Assembly (NCBI RefSeq): GCF_016907535.1
Contig: NZ_JAFBCF010000001.1
Location: 310,001 to 374,000 of the forward strand
Direction of reading: 5' to 3'
Source of the DNA: Microlunatus panaciterrae
Lineage (GTDB): Bacteria > Actinomycetota > Actinomycetes > Propionibacteriales > Propionibacteriaceae
DNA length: 64,000 bases
Below, one piece after another: positions 28,359 to 36,658 of the stretch. Position numbers and translations under genes: made by a program. The first letter of the stretch is position 1, and the number at the start of each line of letters is the position of its first letter. The notes beneath the pieces were generated by a model that had not been told where the DNA came from, did not search any database, and saw only the letters and a program-made list of their open reading frames with translations.

Positions 28359-28493
28359 ATGCTGATGCTTCCGCTGGACGTCGCGGCGGGCCCCGCCACC
28401 CTCGGCCCACTGCTGATCCTGCTCGTCCTGGCCATCCTCGCGGTCGTCACCGCCATCTTCCTGGTGAGATTCCTGCGCCGGGGCCGTAAGTGA
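28359..28493 (+). CDS. Single-pass small membrane protein, 44 residues
   Basis: The ATG at 28359 follows AAGGAGACCG, an excellent ribosome binding site. The product has a short N-terminus, one hydrophobic segment containing LGPLLILLVLAILAVVTAIF, and the basic end LRRGRK, giving a clear positive-inside topology. Its stop lies 18 bp before the convergent stop of the minus-strand gene at 28512. It is too short for domain assignment. Confidence 0.7.
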   Translation: MLMLPLDVAAGPATLGPLLILLVLAILAVVTAIFLVRFLRRGRK

Positions 28494-28511
28494 GCCGGGC
28501 GCCCGCTCGGC

Positions 28512-28886
28512 TCACCGCAGGACGAGCGGCATGAGCAGCGAGCCGACGAGCAGCGAGGCGCTGTTGGTGCCGAGACTCAGCAGCAGCGACCAGCCGAGCT
28601 GTCGACGGACCACGGTCCAGGTGATCAGTGCCTCGACCACCACCACTCCCGCCTCGGCCCCCAGCAGCTGGCCGACCGAGTCCAGTCGGAGTGACACCGA
28701 CCAGAGCAGTGGGTGAGTGAGGAGATTGGCTCCCAGGCCGAGGAGCGCAGCCTGCCACCAGAGCAGGACTGTCCCGCCCCTGGTACCGCCCAGCCAGCCC
28801 ATCGACCGGCAGCCGACGAGGAACAACGGCACCTCGACGAGACAGGTCAACCCCAGCGCGACGAGGTACCCGGCAGAAGCGAGCAC
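28512..28886 (-). CDS. Four-helix membrane protein, unknown function
   Basis: A 124-residue hydrophobic protein with about four transmembrane helices (YLVALGLTCLVEVPLFLVG, VLLWWQAALLGLGANLL, AGVVVVEALITWTVV and SLLLSLGTNSASLLVG). GTG at 28886 is used; its start codon is only 3 bp away from the divergent ATG at 28890, so each leader must overlap the other gene. A shorter start inside the first helix is not obvious. No family was recognised. The paired, divergent membrane genes may share a function. Confidence 0.65.
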   Translation of the reverse strand: MLASAGYLVALGLTCLVEVPLFLVGCRSMGWLGGTRGGTVLLWWQAALLGLGANLLTHPLLWSVSLRLDSVGQLLGAEAGVVVVEALITWTVVRRQLGWSLLLSLGTNSASLLVGSLLMPLVLR

Positions 28887-28889
28887 CTG

Positions 28890-29912
28890 ATGACCCTAGC
28901 CAACGACCTGAGCAGCACCGGAGCACCACCCGTCGCCCGGACCGTCCCGCCGGCGAGGCTGCTCATCGGCGTGATGGTGGCTGCGGCTGTGCTGGCTCTG
29001 ACGTTGGCGACCAGAGCACCCTTGTCGACGACGGTGCTCGGGCTGATCGCTTTCGGCGTCCTGCACAACGTGTTGGAGATCCGCTACGTCGCAGGTCGTT
29101 TCGCGGCACTGCTGACCGGGCGGTTCCTGGCACTGCTGCTGGGGCTGATCACGGGCATCATGCTCTGCCGCCTCGCTATCGGGGTCTGGCCGGTCGGCGC
29201 CCGGTACGCCGAGATCGGCCTGGGCTATCTGATCCTCGGCGTCGGCTCCTGGATCGGGTTGGGCCGTCGCTGGGTCTGGATCGCGCTGGCGGTGCTCGCG
29301 CTGGCCGCCACCGCCTCGTTCCGCTTCCCGGGCTACCACTTCGTGATGCTCACCCATCTGCACAACCTGGTGCCGCTGATCTTCCTCTGGGACTGGGCCC
29401 GGCGGATCCCCGATGCCTGGGCTCGAGCGGCGTTCCGGCTGACCCAGGTGGTGTGGGTGGTGGCAGTCCCGGTGCTGATCCTGGCCGGTGGCGTGGACCG
29501 CTGGCTGACCGCCGGACCAGGAGTGGTCCGGCAGTTCGTCGGAGACGGCAGCGCCGTCATCGCCGTCAGCGCGCCACCGCAGGCGGCGAGCCTGGTGGGA
29601 CTGAGGTTCCTGGTCGCCTTCGCCTTTCTGCAGACGATGCACTATGTCGTCTGGGTGGGCTTCCTGCCGAAGTTCGCCCCGGACGCTGCAGCCGCCTTCG
29701 ACGCTCGCGTCCCCTGGCTCCGCGGCGGTCGAGCCTGGGCGTTCGGGCTGCTCGGCGGAGCGTTCCTGTCGCTGCTGTTCTTCAGCGACTACAGCCAGGG
29801 CAAGGCCCTCTACGGTGCGCTGGCCAGCTACCACGCTTACCTGGAGTTCCCCGTACTGCTCGCTCTGCTGATGCACGGGGCCGGCGTTCGGGACCGATTG
29901 CCCCAGCCGTGA
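28890..29912 (+). CDS. Polytopic membrane protein, unknown function
   Basis: A 340-residue protein with about nine hydrophobic segments from residue ~24 (ARLLIGVMVAAAVLALTLAT) to the C-terminus. Conserved-looking polar positions lie in membrane or loop contexts: FGVLHNVLEIRYVAGRF, VMLTHLHNLVPLIFLWDW, FLQTMHYVVWVGFLP and ALASYHAYLEFPVLL. The recurrent His residues suggest metal or heme binding, but no family was recognised. The chosen ATG 28890 begins just after the divergent gene; an open frame extends further upstream but would overlap that gene. Confidence 0.75.
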   Translation: MTLANDLSSTGAPPVARTVPPARLLIGVMVAAAVLALTLATRAPLSTTVLGLIAFGVLHNVLEIRYVAGRFAALLTGRFLALLLGLITGIMLCRLAIGVWPVGARYAEIGLGYLILGVGSWIGLGRRWVWIALAVLALAATASFRFPGYHFVMLTHLHNLVPLIFLWDWARRIPDAWARAAFRLTQVVWVVAVPVLILAGGVDRWLTAGPGVVRQFVGDGSAVIAVSAPPQAASLVGLRFLVAFAFLQTMHYVVWVGFLPKFAPDAAAAFDARVPWLRGGRAWAFGLLGGAFLSLLFFSDYSQGKALYGALASYHAYLEFPVLLALLMHGAGVRDRLPQP

Positions 29913-29921
29913 GCTGTCGGG

Positions 29922-30692
29922 TCAACGGCCACTCGGGGTATCGCTGGGTGTCGGGCCGTTGGACCGGCTGCTCTCTGGCGTCGGGCTGAGGTCCGCCGGC
30001 TGCTCCTCGACCACGCTGATGATCTCGGACGGGTTGTTGGGTCGACCGCCTCCCCCACCTGAGGCGCGGTAACGACCGTCCTCGCCCTCGGCTGACATGC
30101 GTGCGACCACATCGGTGGACGGCTGGTCCATCTTGCCGAACACGGTGTAGTTGGGCGGCAGCTCGGAGTCGTCGTAGACCAGGAAGAACTGCGAGCCGTT
30201 GGAGTTGACTCCTCCGTTGGCCATGGCAACCGTGCCGGCCGGGTAGGTGTCGGAGGGGTCGGTCTCGTCATCGAACTGGTAGCCGGGCCCGCCGTCGCCC
30301 TTACCGGTGGGGTCCCCGCATTGCAGGAAGAACGCCCCCGAGTCGACCAGCCGGTGGCACCGCGTCCGGTCGAAGTACCCCTGCTCGGCGAGCGATCTGA
30401 AGGAGTTCACCGTGCAGGGCGCCTTCTCCCGGTCCATCGTGATGGTGACGTCACCCTCGGTCATCTTCAGTACGAAGGTCACGCTTCCGGTCCGGGGCAC
30501 GTTGTCGGTCGGGGGCAGCCGCACCGGCCGGGCAGCCTGCCCCGACTCCACGTACTCGCAGGTCTCCACCGCCGGATCGAGCGGGCCCTTCCCGAAGCTG
30601 TCCGGGATTGTGCCGCAGCCCCCGGTCACCGACAGCACCGCCAGGACTCCGGCCAGAGCCAGGGCCCTGGACCGGGTGGGCTGCGCAATCAC
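29922..30692 (-). CDS. Cyclophilin-type peptidyl-prolyl isomerase, lipoprotein
   Basis: About 256 residues. A signal peptide with lipobox LSVTGGC (Cys near residue 26) implies export and lipid anchoring. The cyclophilin core includes VNSFRSLAEQGYFDRTRCHR, LQCGDPTGKGDGGPGY and MANGGVNSNGSQFFLVY, with the catalytic Arg seen in FDRTRCHR. The C-terminus is a disordered Ser/Pro/Thr tail (TPESSRSNGPTPSDTPSG). GTG 30692 is chosen (MIAQPTRSRALALAGV), with GGCAGGGTGG 5' of it; GTG 30716 is an alternative. It probably assists folding of exported proteins. Confidence 0.92.
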   Translation of the reverse strand: MIAQPTRSRALALAGVLAVLSVTGGCGTIPDSFGKGPLDPAVETCEYVESGQAARPVRLPPTDNVPRTGSVTFVLKMTEGDVTITMDREKAPCTVNSFRSLAEQGYFDRTRCHRLVDSGAFFLQCGDPTGKGDGGPGYQFDDETDPSDTYPAGTVAMANGGVNSNGSQFFLVYDDSELPPNYTVFGKMDQPSTDVVARMSAEGEDGRYRASGGGGGRPNNPSEIISVVEEQPADLSPTPESSRSNGPTPSDTPSGR

Positions 30693-30776
30693 CCGACCAC
30701 CCTGCCATATCCGCACTGCGAAACCCGGGAGCCCACCGGCGGCCCGTCGCAGGCGGCTACCCCTAAGGTGGAGGTC

Positions 30777-31442
30777 ATGGTGATCTTGAATCGGATCTAC
30801 ACCCGAACCGGTGACGGCGGGCAGACCCGGCTCTCGGACATGTCACTCACCGACAAGACCGACCCGAGGGTGGCCGCCTACGGCGATGTGGACGAGGCCA
30901 ACTCCGCCATCGGCGTGGCTCTCTCCAGCCAGGGGCTCGACCCGGAGATCGCCGACGTGCTCCGGTTGATCCAGAACGAGCTGTTCGACGTCGGGGCGGA
31001 CCTGAGCAACCCGATGGTCGCCGAGCCGAAGTATGAGCCGTTGCGGATCGTGGCCACCTCGATCGAGCGGCTTGAGGCCTGGTGTGACCATTTCTCGGCA
31101 CCGCTGCCCGCCCTGCGCTCTTTCATCCTGCCAGGCGGCTCCCCCGCGGCGGCGCAGTTGCACGTCGCCAGGACCGTCACCCGCCGAGCCGAGCGGAGCG
31201 CCTGGCGCGCGGTGGCTTCCTACGGCACCGACGTCGGCACCAGGGACTCCCCTGGCGGCATCAACCTGCTCGCCGTGACCTATCTCAACCGGCTGTCCGA
31301 CCTGTTGTTCATCCTCACCCGTGCCGTCAACGGCGCCGCCGGCGACGTGTTGTGGGTGCCGGGTGGGGAACGCTCGATGGATCGGCCGGCCACCACCCGT
31401 ACGCCAACCCAACCTCACCCAGATCAGGAGAACCCAGCATGA
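30777..31442 (+). CDS. pduO: ATP:cob(I)alamin adenosyltransferase, PduO type
   Basis: Makes adenosylcobalamin, the cofactor of the acyl-CoA mutases. The 221-residue protein has the characteristic N-terminal [13 protein letters not shown] phosphate-binding loop, [29 protein letters not shown], and the [19 protein letters not shown] segment with RRAER. The ATG has AAGGTGGAGG 5'. Its last residues (from ~195) are a Pro/Thr-rich tail, and the TGA overlaps the next ATG by four bases (ATGA). It supports icmA and meaB although it is ~18 kb from icmA. Confidence 0.96.
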   Translation: MVILNRIYTRTGDGGQTRLSDMSLTDKTDPRVAAYGDVDEANSAIGVALSSQGLDPEIADVLRLIQNELFDVGADLSNPMVAEPKYEPLRIVATSIERLEAWCDHFSAPLPALRSFILPGGSPAAAQLHVARTVTRRAERSAWRAVASYGTDVGTRDSPGGINLLAVTYLNRLSDLLFILTRAVNGAAGDVLWVPGGERSMDRPATTRTPTQPHPDQENPA

Positions 31443-32491
31443 CTTCTCGGAGCGAAGCCACCCGCAAGGCCCAGCCCAAGCAGGATCGACCCGTCACCCT
31501 CTTCACCGGCCAATGGGCCGATCTGCCGTTCGAGGAGGTGTGCCGGCTCGCGGCCGAGTGGGGCTACGACGGGCTGGAGATCGCCTGCTGGGGTGACCAC
31601 TTCGATGTCGCCAAGGCGGCCGAGGACGACTCCTACGTCCAGGGCAAGCGCGACCTGTTGGAGAAGCACGGGCTCGGCTGCTGGGCCATCTCCAACCACC
31701 TGAACGGCCAGGCCGTCTGCGACCATCCCATCGACGGCCGGCACAAGGGCATGGTGAACACCCGCGTCTGGGGCGATGGCGACCCGGAGGGCGTCCGGCA
31801 GCGGGCGGCCGAGGAGATGAAGACCACCGCTCGCGCCGCCAAGGCGTTCGGCGTGGACACCGTCATCGGCTTCACCGGGTCCTCCATCTGGCACTACGTG
31901 GCCATGTTCCCGCCCGTCGGCGACGACGTGATCCAGGCCGGCTACGCCGACTTCGCCGACCGCTGGAACCCGATCCTGGACGTCTTCGACGAGGTCGGGG
32001 TGAAGTTCGCGCATGAGGTGCATCCGTCTGAGATCGCCTACGACTACTGGACGACCGTGGCCACGCTGGAGGCCATCGGCCACCGGGAGGCGTTCGGGCT
32101 CAACTTCGACCCGAGCCACATGGTCTGGCAGCAGATCGACCCGGTCGCCTTCCTGTGGGACTTCAAGGACAAGATTCTGCATGTGGACTGCAAGGACACC
32201 AAGGTGCGCATGAACAACGGTCGCAACGGCCGGCTGTCGTCCCACCTGCCGTGGGCAGATCCGCGCCGCGGCTGGGACTTCATCTCCACCGGCCACGGTG
32301 ACACCCCCTGGGAGGACATCTTCCGGATGCTCAACCACATCGGCTACGACGGCGCGATCTCCATCGAGTGGGAGGATGCTGGCATGGATCGCCTCGACGG
32401 TGCCCCCGAGGCTCTGGGCTTCATCCGCAACCTCAACGGCATCACGCCCCCCACCGCATCCTTCGACGCCGCCTTCGCCACCAAGGAGTAG
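31439..32491 (+). CDS. Sugar phosphate isomerase/epimerase-like TIM barrel
   Basis: A 350-residue xylose-isomerase-like barrel protein (AP endonuclease 2 superfamily). Expected metal ligands occur as Glu in [12 protein letters not shown], Asp/His in [11 protein letters not shown], and Glu in [13 protein letters not shown]; a lid-like [17 protein letters not shown] loop is also seen. These enzymes isomerise or epimerise sugars or inositol-like compounds, and the substrate is unknown. The ATG overlaps the end of pduO by four bases. The N-terminal ~20 residues are basic and not part of the fold. Confidence 0.88.
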   Translation: MTSRSEATRKAQPKQDRPVTLFTGQWADLPFEEVCRLAAEWGYDGLEIACWGDHFDVAKAAEDDSYVQGKRDLLEKHGLGCWAISNHLNGQAVCDHPIDGRHKGMVNTRVWGDGDPEGVRQRAAEEMKTTARAAKAFGVDTVIGFTGSSIWHYVAMFPPVGDDVIQAGYADFADRWNPILDVFDEVGVKFAHEVHPSEIAYDYWTTVATLEAIGHREAFGLNFDPSHMVWQQIDPVAFLWDFKDKILHVDCKDTKVRMNNGRNGRLSSHLPWADPRRGWDFISTGHGDTPWEDIFRMLNHIGYDGAISIEWEDAGMDRLDGAPEALGFIRNLNGITPPTASFDAAFATKE

Positions 32492-32542
32492 CAGGTAAAG
32501 CTGCGCCGGTCGACGGGCTCAGGTCGCGGGCAGCCGCCGCCC

Positions 32543-32628
32543 CTGGGCCCGTCGAAGGGCCACCCCAGAACGCGCCCTGAGCCCGTCGAAGGGCCACCCC
32601 AGAACGCGCCCTGAGCCCGTCGAAGGGC
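32543..32628. repeat. Three CTGRGCCCGTCGAAGGGC repeats, period 34 bp
   Basis: Copies at 32543-32560, 32577-32594 and 32611-32628 are variants (CCCGTC instead of CCTGTC) of the 18-bp repeat. A 16-bp spacer CACCCCAGAACGCGCC is identical between copies, so the block is a true tandem duplication. It ends 37 bp before the presumed 5' end of the next gene and includes an in-frame TGA for that frame. Confidence 0.9.
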
Positions 32629-32665
32629 AAGGACAGCTCGAGGCAACCATGGACGGAGCGGACCG

Positions 32666-33457
32666 ATCAAGATCATCAGCTACAACCTGAAGTTCGCCGA
32701 AGCCGGCGGACGGCACCCCTGGAGTGGCCGTCGGCCGCTGATGGCTGAGTTCCTCCGGTCCGCCCGACCCGCTGTTCTGGGCACCCAGGAAGGCCTGGTC
32801 GGGCAGCTCCGCGACATGGCCGCGGATCTGCCCGACGGCTACGACTGGGTGGGCCAGGGCCGTCGGGGCGGGACGGACGACGAGTTCTGTGCGGTCTTCT
32901 TCGACACCGGTCTGGTGGAGCCGCTCAAGGTCAGCCACGGGTGGCTGTCCGACACTCCGGAGGTGGCCGGATCGACCGGTTGGGGCAACAGCTTGCCGCG
33001 GATGTTCACCGCAGTGACCTTCCGGGACCGGGACAGTGGGAGCGAGTTCGATCTGGTCAACACCCACCTGGACCATCAGAGCGCCAAGGCACGGCTGGCC
33101 TCGGCGAGGATGCTGCAGGACCGGGCCCGACAGTCGATCCGGGCCGGCCGGCCCGTGGTGGTGCTGGGTGACTTCAACGCCGATGCGGAACGGTCCCCCG
33201 AATACCAGCTGCTGATCGACACTCCACTGCAGGACAGCCACCTGGTGGCCGGAACCGGCCAGCAGATCGGCACGGTCAACGGCTACGGACCGCCCGGACC
33301 CGGCCCACGCATCGACTGGATCCTGACCGGGCCTGGAGTCGAGGTGCGCTCAGCCGGGATCGTGGACAACGGGACCCCCGGCGGCTACGCCTCGGACCAC
33401 CTCCCTGTCCAGGCCGAGATCTGGCTGCCGCCATCCCGGTCGTCGCTTCCCCGGTAG
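32666..33457 (+). CDS. Endonuclease/exonuclease/phosphatase-family protein without a standard start codon
   Basis: An EEP-fold protein, about 263 residues. The first conserved strand with the active-site Asn (KIISYNLKFAEAGGRHPW) is encoded from 32669, but this frame has no ATG, GTG or TTG between the in-frame TGA at 32612-32614 and ATG 32741. The first codon at the usual family start is ATC (32666), with GGACGGAGCGG 5' of it. Other motifs: GTQEG with the catalytic Glu, VNTHLDHQS with the His/Asp pair, VLGDFNAD and ASDHLPVQAEIW with the final Asp-His. ATG 32741 would drop the Asn. Either the start is ATC, or an upstream piece was lost through the repeat, or there is a sequence error. Confidence 0.8.
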   Translation: MKIISYNLKFAEAGGRHPWSGRRPLMAEFLRSARPAVLGTQEGLVGQLRDMAADLPDGYDWVGQGRRGGTDDEFCAVFFDTGLVEPLKVSHGWLSDTPEVAGSTGWGNSLPRMFTAVTFRDRDSGSEFDLVNTHLDHQSAKARLASARMLQDRARQSIRAGRPVVVLGDFNADAERSPEYQLLIDTPLQDSHLVAGTGQQIGTVNGYGPPGPGPRIDWILTGPGVEVRSAGIVDNGTPGGYASDHLPVQAEIWLPPSRSSLPR

Positions 33458-33630
33458 TTTTCCGTGGTCCTCCACCCCGACCCACTTGCTCCGCTATATT
33501 CACCATCCAGTAGGGGCAGGAGCTGCAGCTGAGCAAGGCGATGCGCACAGGCACCCGCGCCGGGTGCAGAGGGCGTGCCCGGGCTATTGGGGTGACGACG
33601 GGCGGCGACTTCTGCGCAGGCCCGCGGGGG

Positions 33631-34278
33631 ATGGAAGAGGCGTTGGAGTCATCGCACGAACAGTCGACAGGTCTGGAGCGCCTGGTCTTCTTCAGTGACG
33701 CCGTGTTCGCGATCGTGATCACCTTGCTGGTGCTGCCCTTGACCGCCGAGATTGACCTCCCGGAGCCCTCGCAGAGCCTGGCTCAGCTCGTCGAGGACCT
33801 GTGGCCGCGCATGATCAGCTTTCTGGTCAGTTTCCTGGTCATCGGGCAGTTCTGGATCGCTCATCACCACATGTTCGGCAAGGTGCGACACTTCGACCAG
33901 GGTCTGCTGTGGTTCAACCTGGTGTCGCTGCTGACGATTTCCTTCATGCCGTTTCCCACCGCTGTGCTCGGATCCCGTGTTGAAGCCGACGAACCGTTCC
34001 CGGTTGTGTTCTACGCGGCCAGCCTGGCGGTCAGCAGCCTCGCGCTCACGACAACCTGGCTGTACGCCGTTCGTCGGCAACTGGTGGACCCGGGCATGAA
34101 TGACCAAGCTGTCCGGGCCTTCACCGCCCGTGCCATCACGACGTCGGCGATCTTTCTGCTGTCGATGGGTGCCGCCTTCCTGGGGCTGTGGGTGGCCGTC
34201 GCCTGTTGGCTGGTTCTGCTTCCACTCGGTCGCCTGGTGATCGGCCGAGTCCAGGCGCCACGCCAGAACAGCATCTGA
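33631..34278 (+). CDS. TMEM175-type (DUF1211) potassium channel-like protein
   Basis: A 215-residue integral membrane protein with about six helices. The first carries ERLVFFSDAVFAIVITLLVL, the FSD signature of bacterial TMEM175 channels. Another run is FLVIGQFWIAHHHMFGKV. Family members conduct potassium. The ATG at 33631 begins just before the signature; a longer open frame starts at 33541 but is rich in Arg/Gly and reads like noncoding DNA. The C-terminus is short and polar. Confidence 0.87.
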   Translation: MEEALESSHEQSTGLERLVFFSDAVFAIVITLLVLPLTAEIDLPEPSQSLAQLVEDLWPRMISFLVSFLVIGQFWIAHHHMFGKVRHFDQGLLWFNLVSLLTISFMPFPTAVLGSRVEADEPFPVVFYAASLAVSSLALTTTWLYAVRRQLVDPGMNDQAVRAFTARAITTSAIFLLSMGAAFLGLWVAVACWLVLLPLGRLVIGRVQAPRQNSI

Positions 34279-34324
34279 TGTGCTCGGCCGGCAGGAAGAA
34301 CACCCTTGATCTGAGGAGGCTCTG

Positions 34325-35119
34325 ATGAGGCCATGGTTGATGTCCCGCCCGTTTCTGTCCGTGATCATCCTGGAGGTGCTCTCCGTGACTTTGGCGGTAG
34401 CAGGCGCCACGATGCTCACCGCCCTGATCCCTGGCTTGCCCGGCTACAGCGTGCGGGGTCCGAGCCAGAGTTTCGTCCTGGTCCTTTTAGAGATGCTGCT
34501 CCTGCTGCTCCTGGTTGGTTCGTTCCGTTGGTGGTCGCTGGCCGGTTTCACCCCGCCCGTCCGCTGGCACCGACTGCGGCTGTATTGGCTCCCGGTTGCA
34601 CTGCTCGCCGTACCGTTCGCCGGTGGCGTCAAGATGCCACCGCTGTCCGCGATCGCCATTCTGCTCGTCGGCTACCTCGCCACCGCCGTCTACGAGGAGG
34701 GCCTGTGGCGCGGCGTCATGGTCGGGCTGTTGCGGCCGAGCGGCGTGTGGAAGAGCGTGCTCATCACATCGCTGTTGTTCGGTCTTGCGCACCTCGGTAA
34801 CTCCGCCCTGCGTGGGCTCTCTCCGTTGATCGCAGCGCAGGCCTTTGGGGCGGCGGTGCAGGGCATCGGTCTGGCGGCGCTTCGACTCCGCACCAACACC
34901 ATCTGGCCACTCATCGTGATCCATTTCCTGCACGACCTGTTCCTGCAGATGAGCGCACTTCCGATTCCCCTGGTCGAGGTCCCCATCGACACCATCATGG
35001 CGATCTACGGCATCATCCTCCTTCGCCACCACCGACGCCACCTCGCCGAAGATCCCGATTCGCCACACCGGCGCGGCCTGGCCCAGGGCTCAAGGGCCGC
35101 AGCCGACCCGTCTCCCTGA
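34325..35119 (+). CDS. CPBP family intramembrane glutamic endopeptidase
   Basis: A 264-residue membrane protease of the CAAX/bacteriocin-processing family. Motif 1 EEGLWRGVM (Glu-Glu and Arg), motif 2 FGLAHLGN with the catalytic His and motif 3 WPLIVIHFLHDLFLQ are all visible in membrane helices 5-7. The ATG start follows GAGGAGGCTC. Substrate unknown: members process prenylated peptides or act in bacteriocin immunity, and neither partner is evident here. The gene starts 46 bp after the TMEM175-type gene, perhaps as an operon. Confidence 0.9.
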   Translation: MRPWLMSRPFLSVIILEVLSVTLAVAGATMLTALIPGLPGYSVRGPSQSFVLVLLEMLLLLLLVGSFRWWSLAGFTPPVRWHRLRLYWLPVALLAVPFAGGVKMPPLSAIAILLVGYLATAVYEEGLWRGVMVGLLRPSGVWKSVLITSLLFGLAHLGNSALRGLSPLIAAQAFGAAVQGIGLAALRLRTNTIWPLIVIHFLHDLFLQMSALPIPLVEVPIDTIMAIYGIILLRHHRRHLAEDPDSPHRRGLAQGSRAAADPSP

Positions 35120-35337
35120 GCTTCGATGGGGCCCGCGCACCGGAGCCCGAAAAGGTCACAACACGATTAAACGTCCCGCCAGCTCATCGGTTCGCGTCCG
35201 CTGCAAGGCGGATCGGCGTATCGTGAAAACACTATTCATAGGTCGCCATCGTTGTCGATCGTGTGTCTGTTGTGTTCAGTGCCGGCAGGCTCGATGGGGC
35301 TTCCCGATTCGTCGGGGTCTGATCGAAGGAGCTTGTG

Positions 35338-36654
35338 ATGCCCGGTCCTGCCGTGAATCCGATGAGTCGTCGTCATTTCCTGGGAGCCCTCGGGCTGGGC
35401 GCGGCGGCGCTCGGCAGCGGTCCCCTGCTGGCCGCCTGCGGGGGCGGGTCGTCCGGCGTCGGTAATGGTGGGGGCGGCGGCGACAAGAGCAAGCCGACCA
35501 TCAACCAGTGGTACCACCAGTACGGTGAGGCGGGCACCCAGCAAGCCGTGATGCGCTACGCCAAGGAATACCCGGATGCCAACGTCAAGGTGCAGTGGAC
35601 CCCTGGCGACTACACGTCCAAGCTGAACAGCGGGTTGCTCTCCAGCGCCGGACCGGATGTGTTCGAGAGTGGCGTCAACATCGACCAGGTGCAGAGCAAG
35701 CAGGTCGTCGACATCGACGACATCATGAAGGACGTCAAGAGCGACTACACCGAGGCTGACCTCAAGTCGACGACCGTCGACGGCAAGATCTACGGCGTCA
35801 AGATGGTCGACGACATGGGGGTCCTCTACTACCGCAAGAGCGTGCTGGACAAGGCCGGGGTCAAGCCGCCGACGTCGATGGACGAGCTGATCGCGGCGTC
35901 CAAGGAGCTGACCACCTCGAAGCAGAAGGGCCTCTTCATCGGCAACGACGCCGGCGTCACGCCGTCCTTCGGTGGGGGCGCCCTGCTCGGCCAGATCCTG
36001 TGGTGCGTCGGCCAGGACTTCCTCACCGCGGACAACAAGCCCGGCTTCAACACCCCTGAGGCCAAGGAGTCCTTCCTCAAGCTGCGAGAGCTCTTCGACA
36101 GCAAGTCCCTGCTGCTTGGAGCGCCCACGGACTGGTGGGACCCCTCCTCCTTCACCCAGGGCCTGGCCGCCATGCAGTGGTGTGGGCTGTGGGCACTGCC
36201 GGGCATCAAGAAGGCCATCGGAGACGACTTCGGCGTCGTCGCCTGGCCCGCGTTCAGCAGCTCGGTGGGCAAGCCCTCGACCTTCCTCGGCGGCTGGACA
36301 GCGATGGTCAGCGCCAAGGCCAAGGACGTCGAGGCGGCCAAGGCGTTCGTGAAGTGGCTGTGGATCGACAACTCCAAGGACCAGGAGGACTTCAACCTCA
36401 GTTACGGCTTCCACATCCCGCCGCGCAAGAGCCTCGCCGCCAAGGCGGAGAAGCTCAAGCAGGGTCCGGCGGCGGACGCGCTCAAGATCTTCAACGACTA
36501 CGCCGTGCCCTCGAACCCGGCGTGGACACCGAAGATGTCATCGGCCTACGCGGATGCGGCCACGGCCATCGTCCGCAAGAACGGTGACGTCGACTCCAAC
36601 CTGAAGAAGGCGGAAGCCACCGTCAAGACCGAGCTCAACCGTCTCTTCGGCTGA
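35338..36654 (+). CDS. ABC sugar transporter, solute-binding lipoprotein (Tat-type signal)
   Basis: A 438-residue extracellular binding protein of the family-1 type. The N-terminus SRRHFLGALGLGAAALGSGP, then LLAAC, joins a twin-arginine signal with a lipobox Cys near residue 35, followed by a Gly-rich linker. The body contains QWYHQYGEAGTQQAVMRYAK, GVLYYRKSVLDKAGVKPPTS and a Trp-rich substrate site (WWDPSSFTQGLAAMQWCGLW). The ATG at 35338 has GAAGGAGC 5'. The two permease genes follow within 4 bp and 8-bp overlap. Substrate is probably a mono- or oligosaccharide but is not determinable. Confidence 0.94.
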   Translation: MPGPAVNPMSRRHFLGALGLGAAALGSGPLLAACGGGSSGVGNGGGGGDKSKPTINQWYHQYGEAGTQQAVMRYAKEYPDANVKVQWTPGDYTSKLNSGLLSSAGPDVFESGVNIDQVQSKQVVDIDDIMKDVKSDYTEADLKSTTVDGKIYGVKMVDDMGVLYYRKSVLDKAGVKPPTSMDELIAASKELTTSKQKGLFIGNDAGVTPSFGGGALLGQILWCVGQDFLTADNKPGFNTPEAKESFLKLRELFDSKSLLLGAPTDWWDPSSFTQGLAAMQWCGLWALPGIKKAIGDDFGVVAWPAFSSSVGKPSTFLGGWTAMVSAKAKDVEAAKAFVKWLWIDNSKDQEDFNLSYGFHIPPRKSLAAKAEKLKQGPAADALKIFNDYAVPSNPAWTPKMSSAYADAATAIVRKNGDVDSNLKKAEATVKTELNRLFG

Positions 36655-36658
36655 GTCG

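Noticed and set aside
34325-35119. Bacteriocin immunity system
   Set aside because: The protein has the CPBP motifs, but there is no precursor peptide or modification enzyme nearby.
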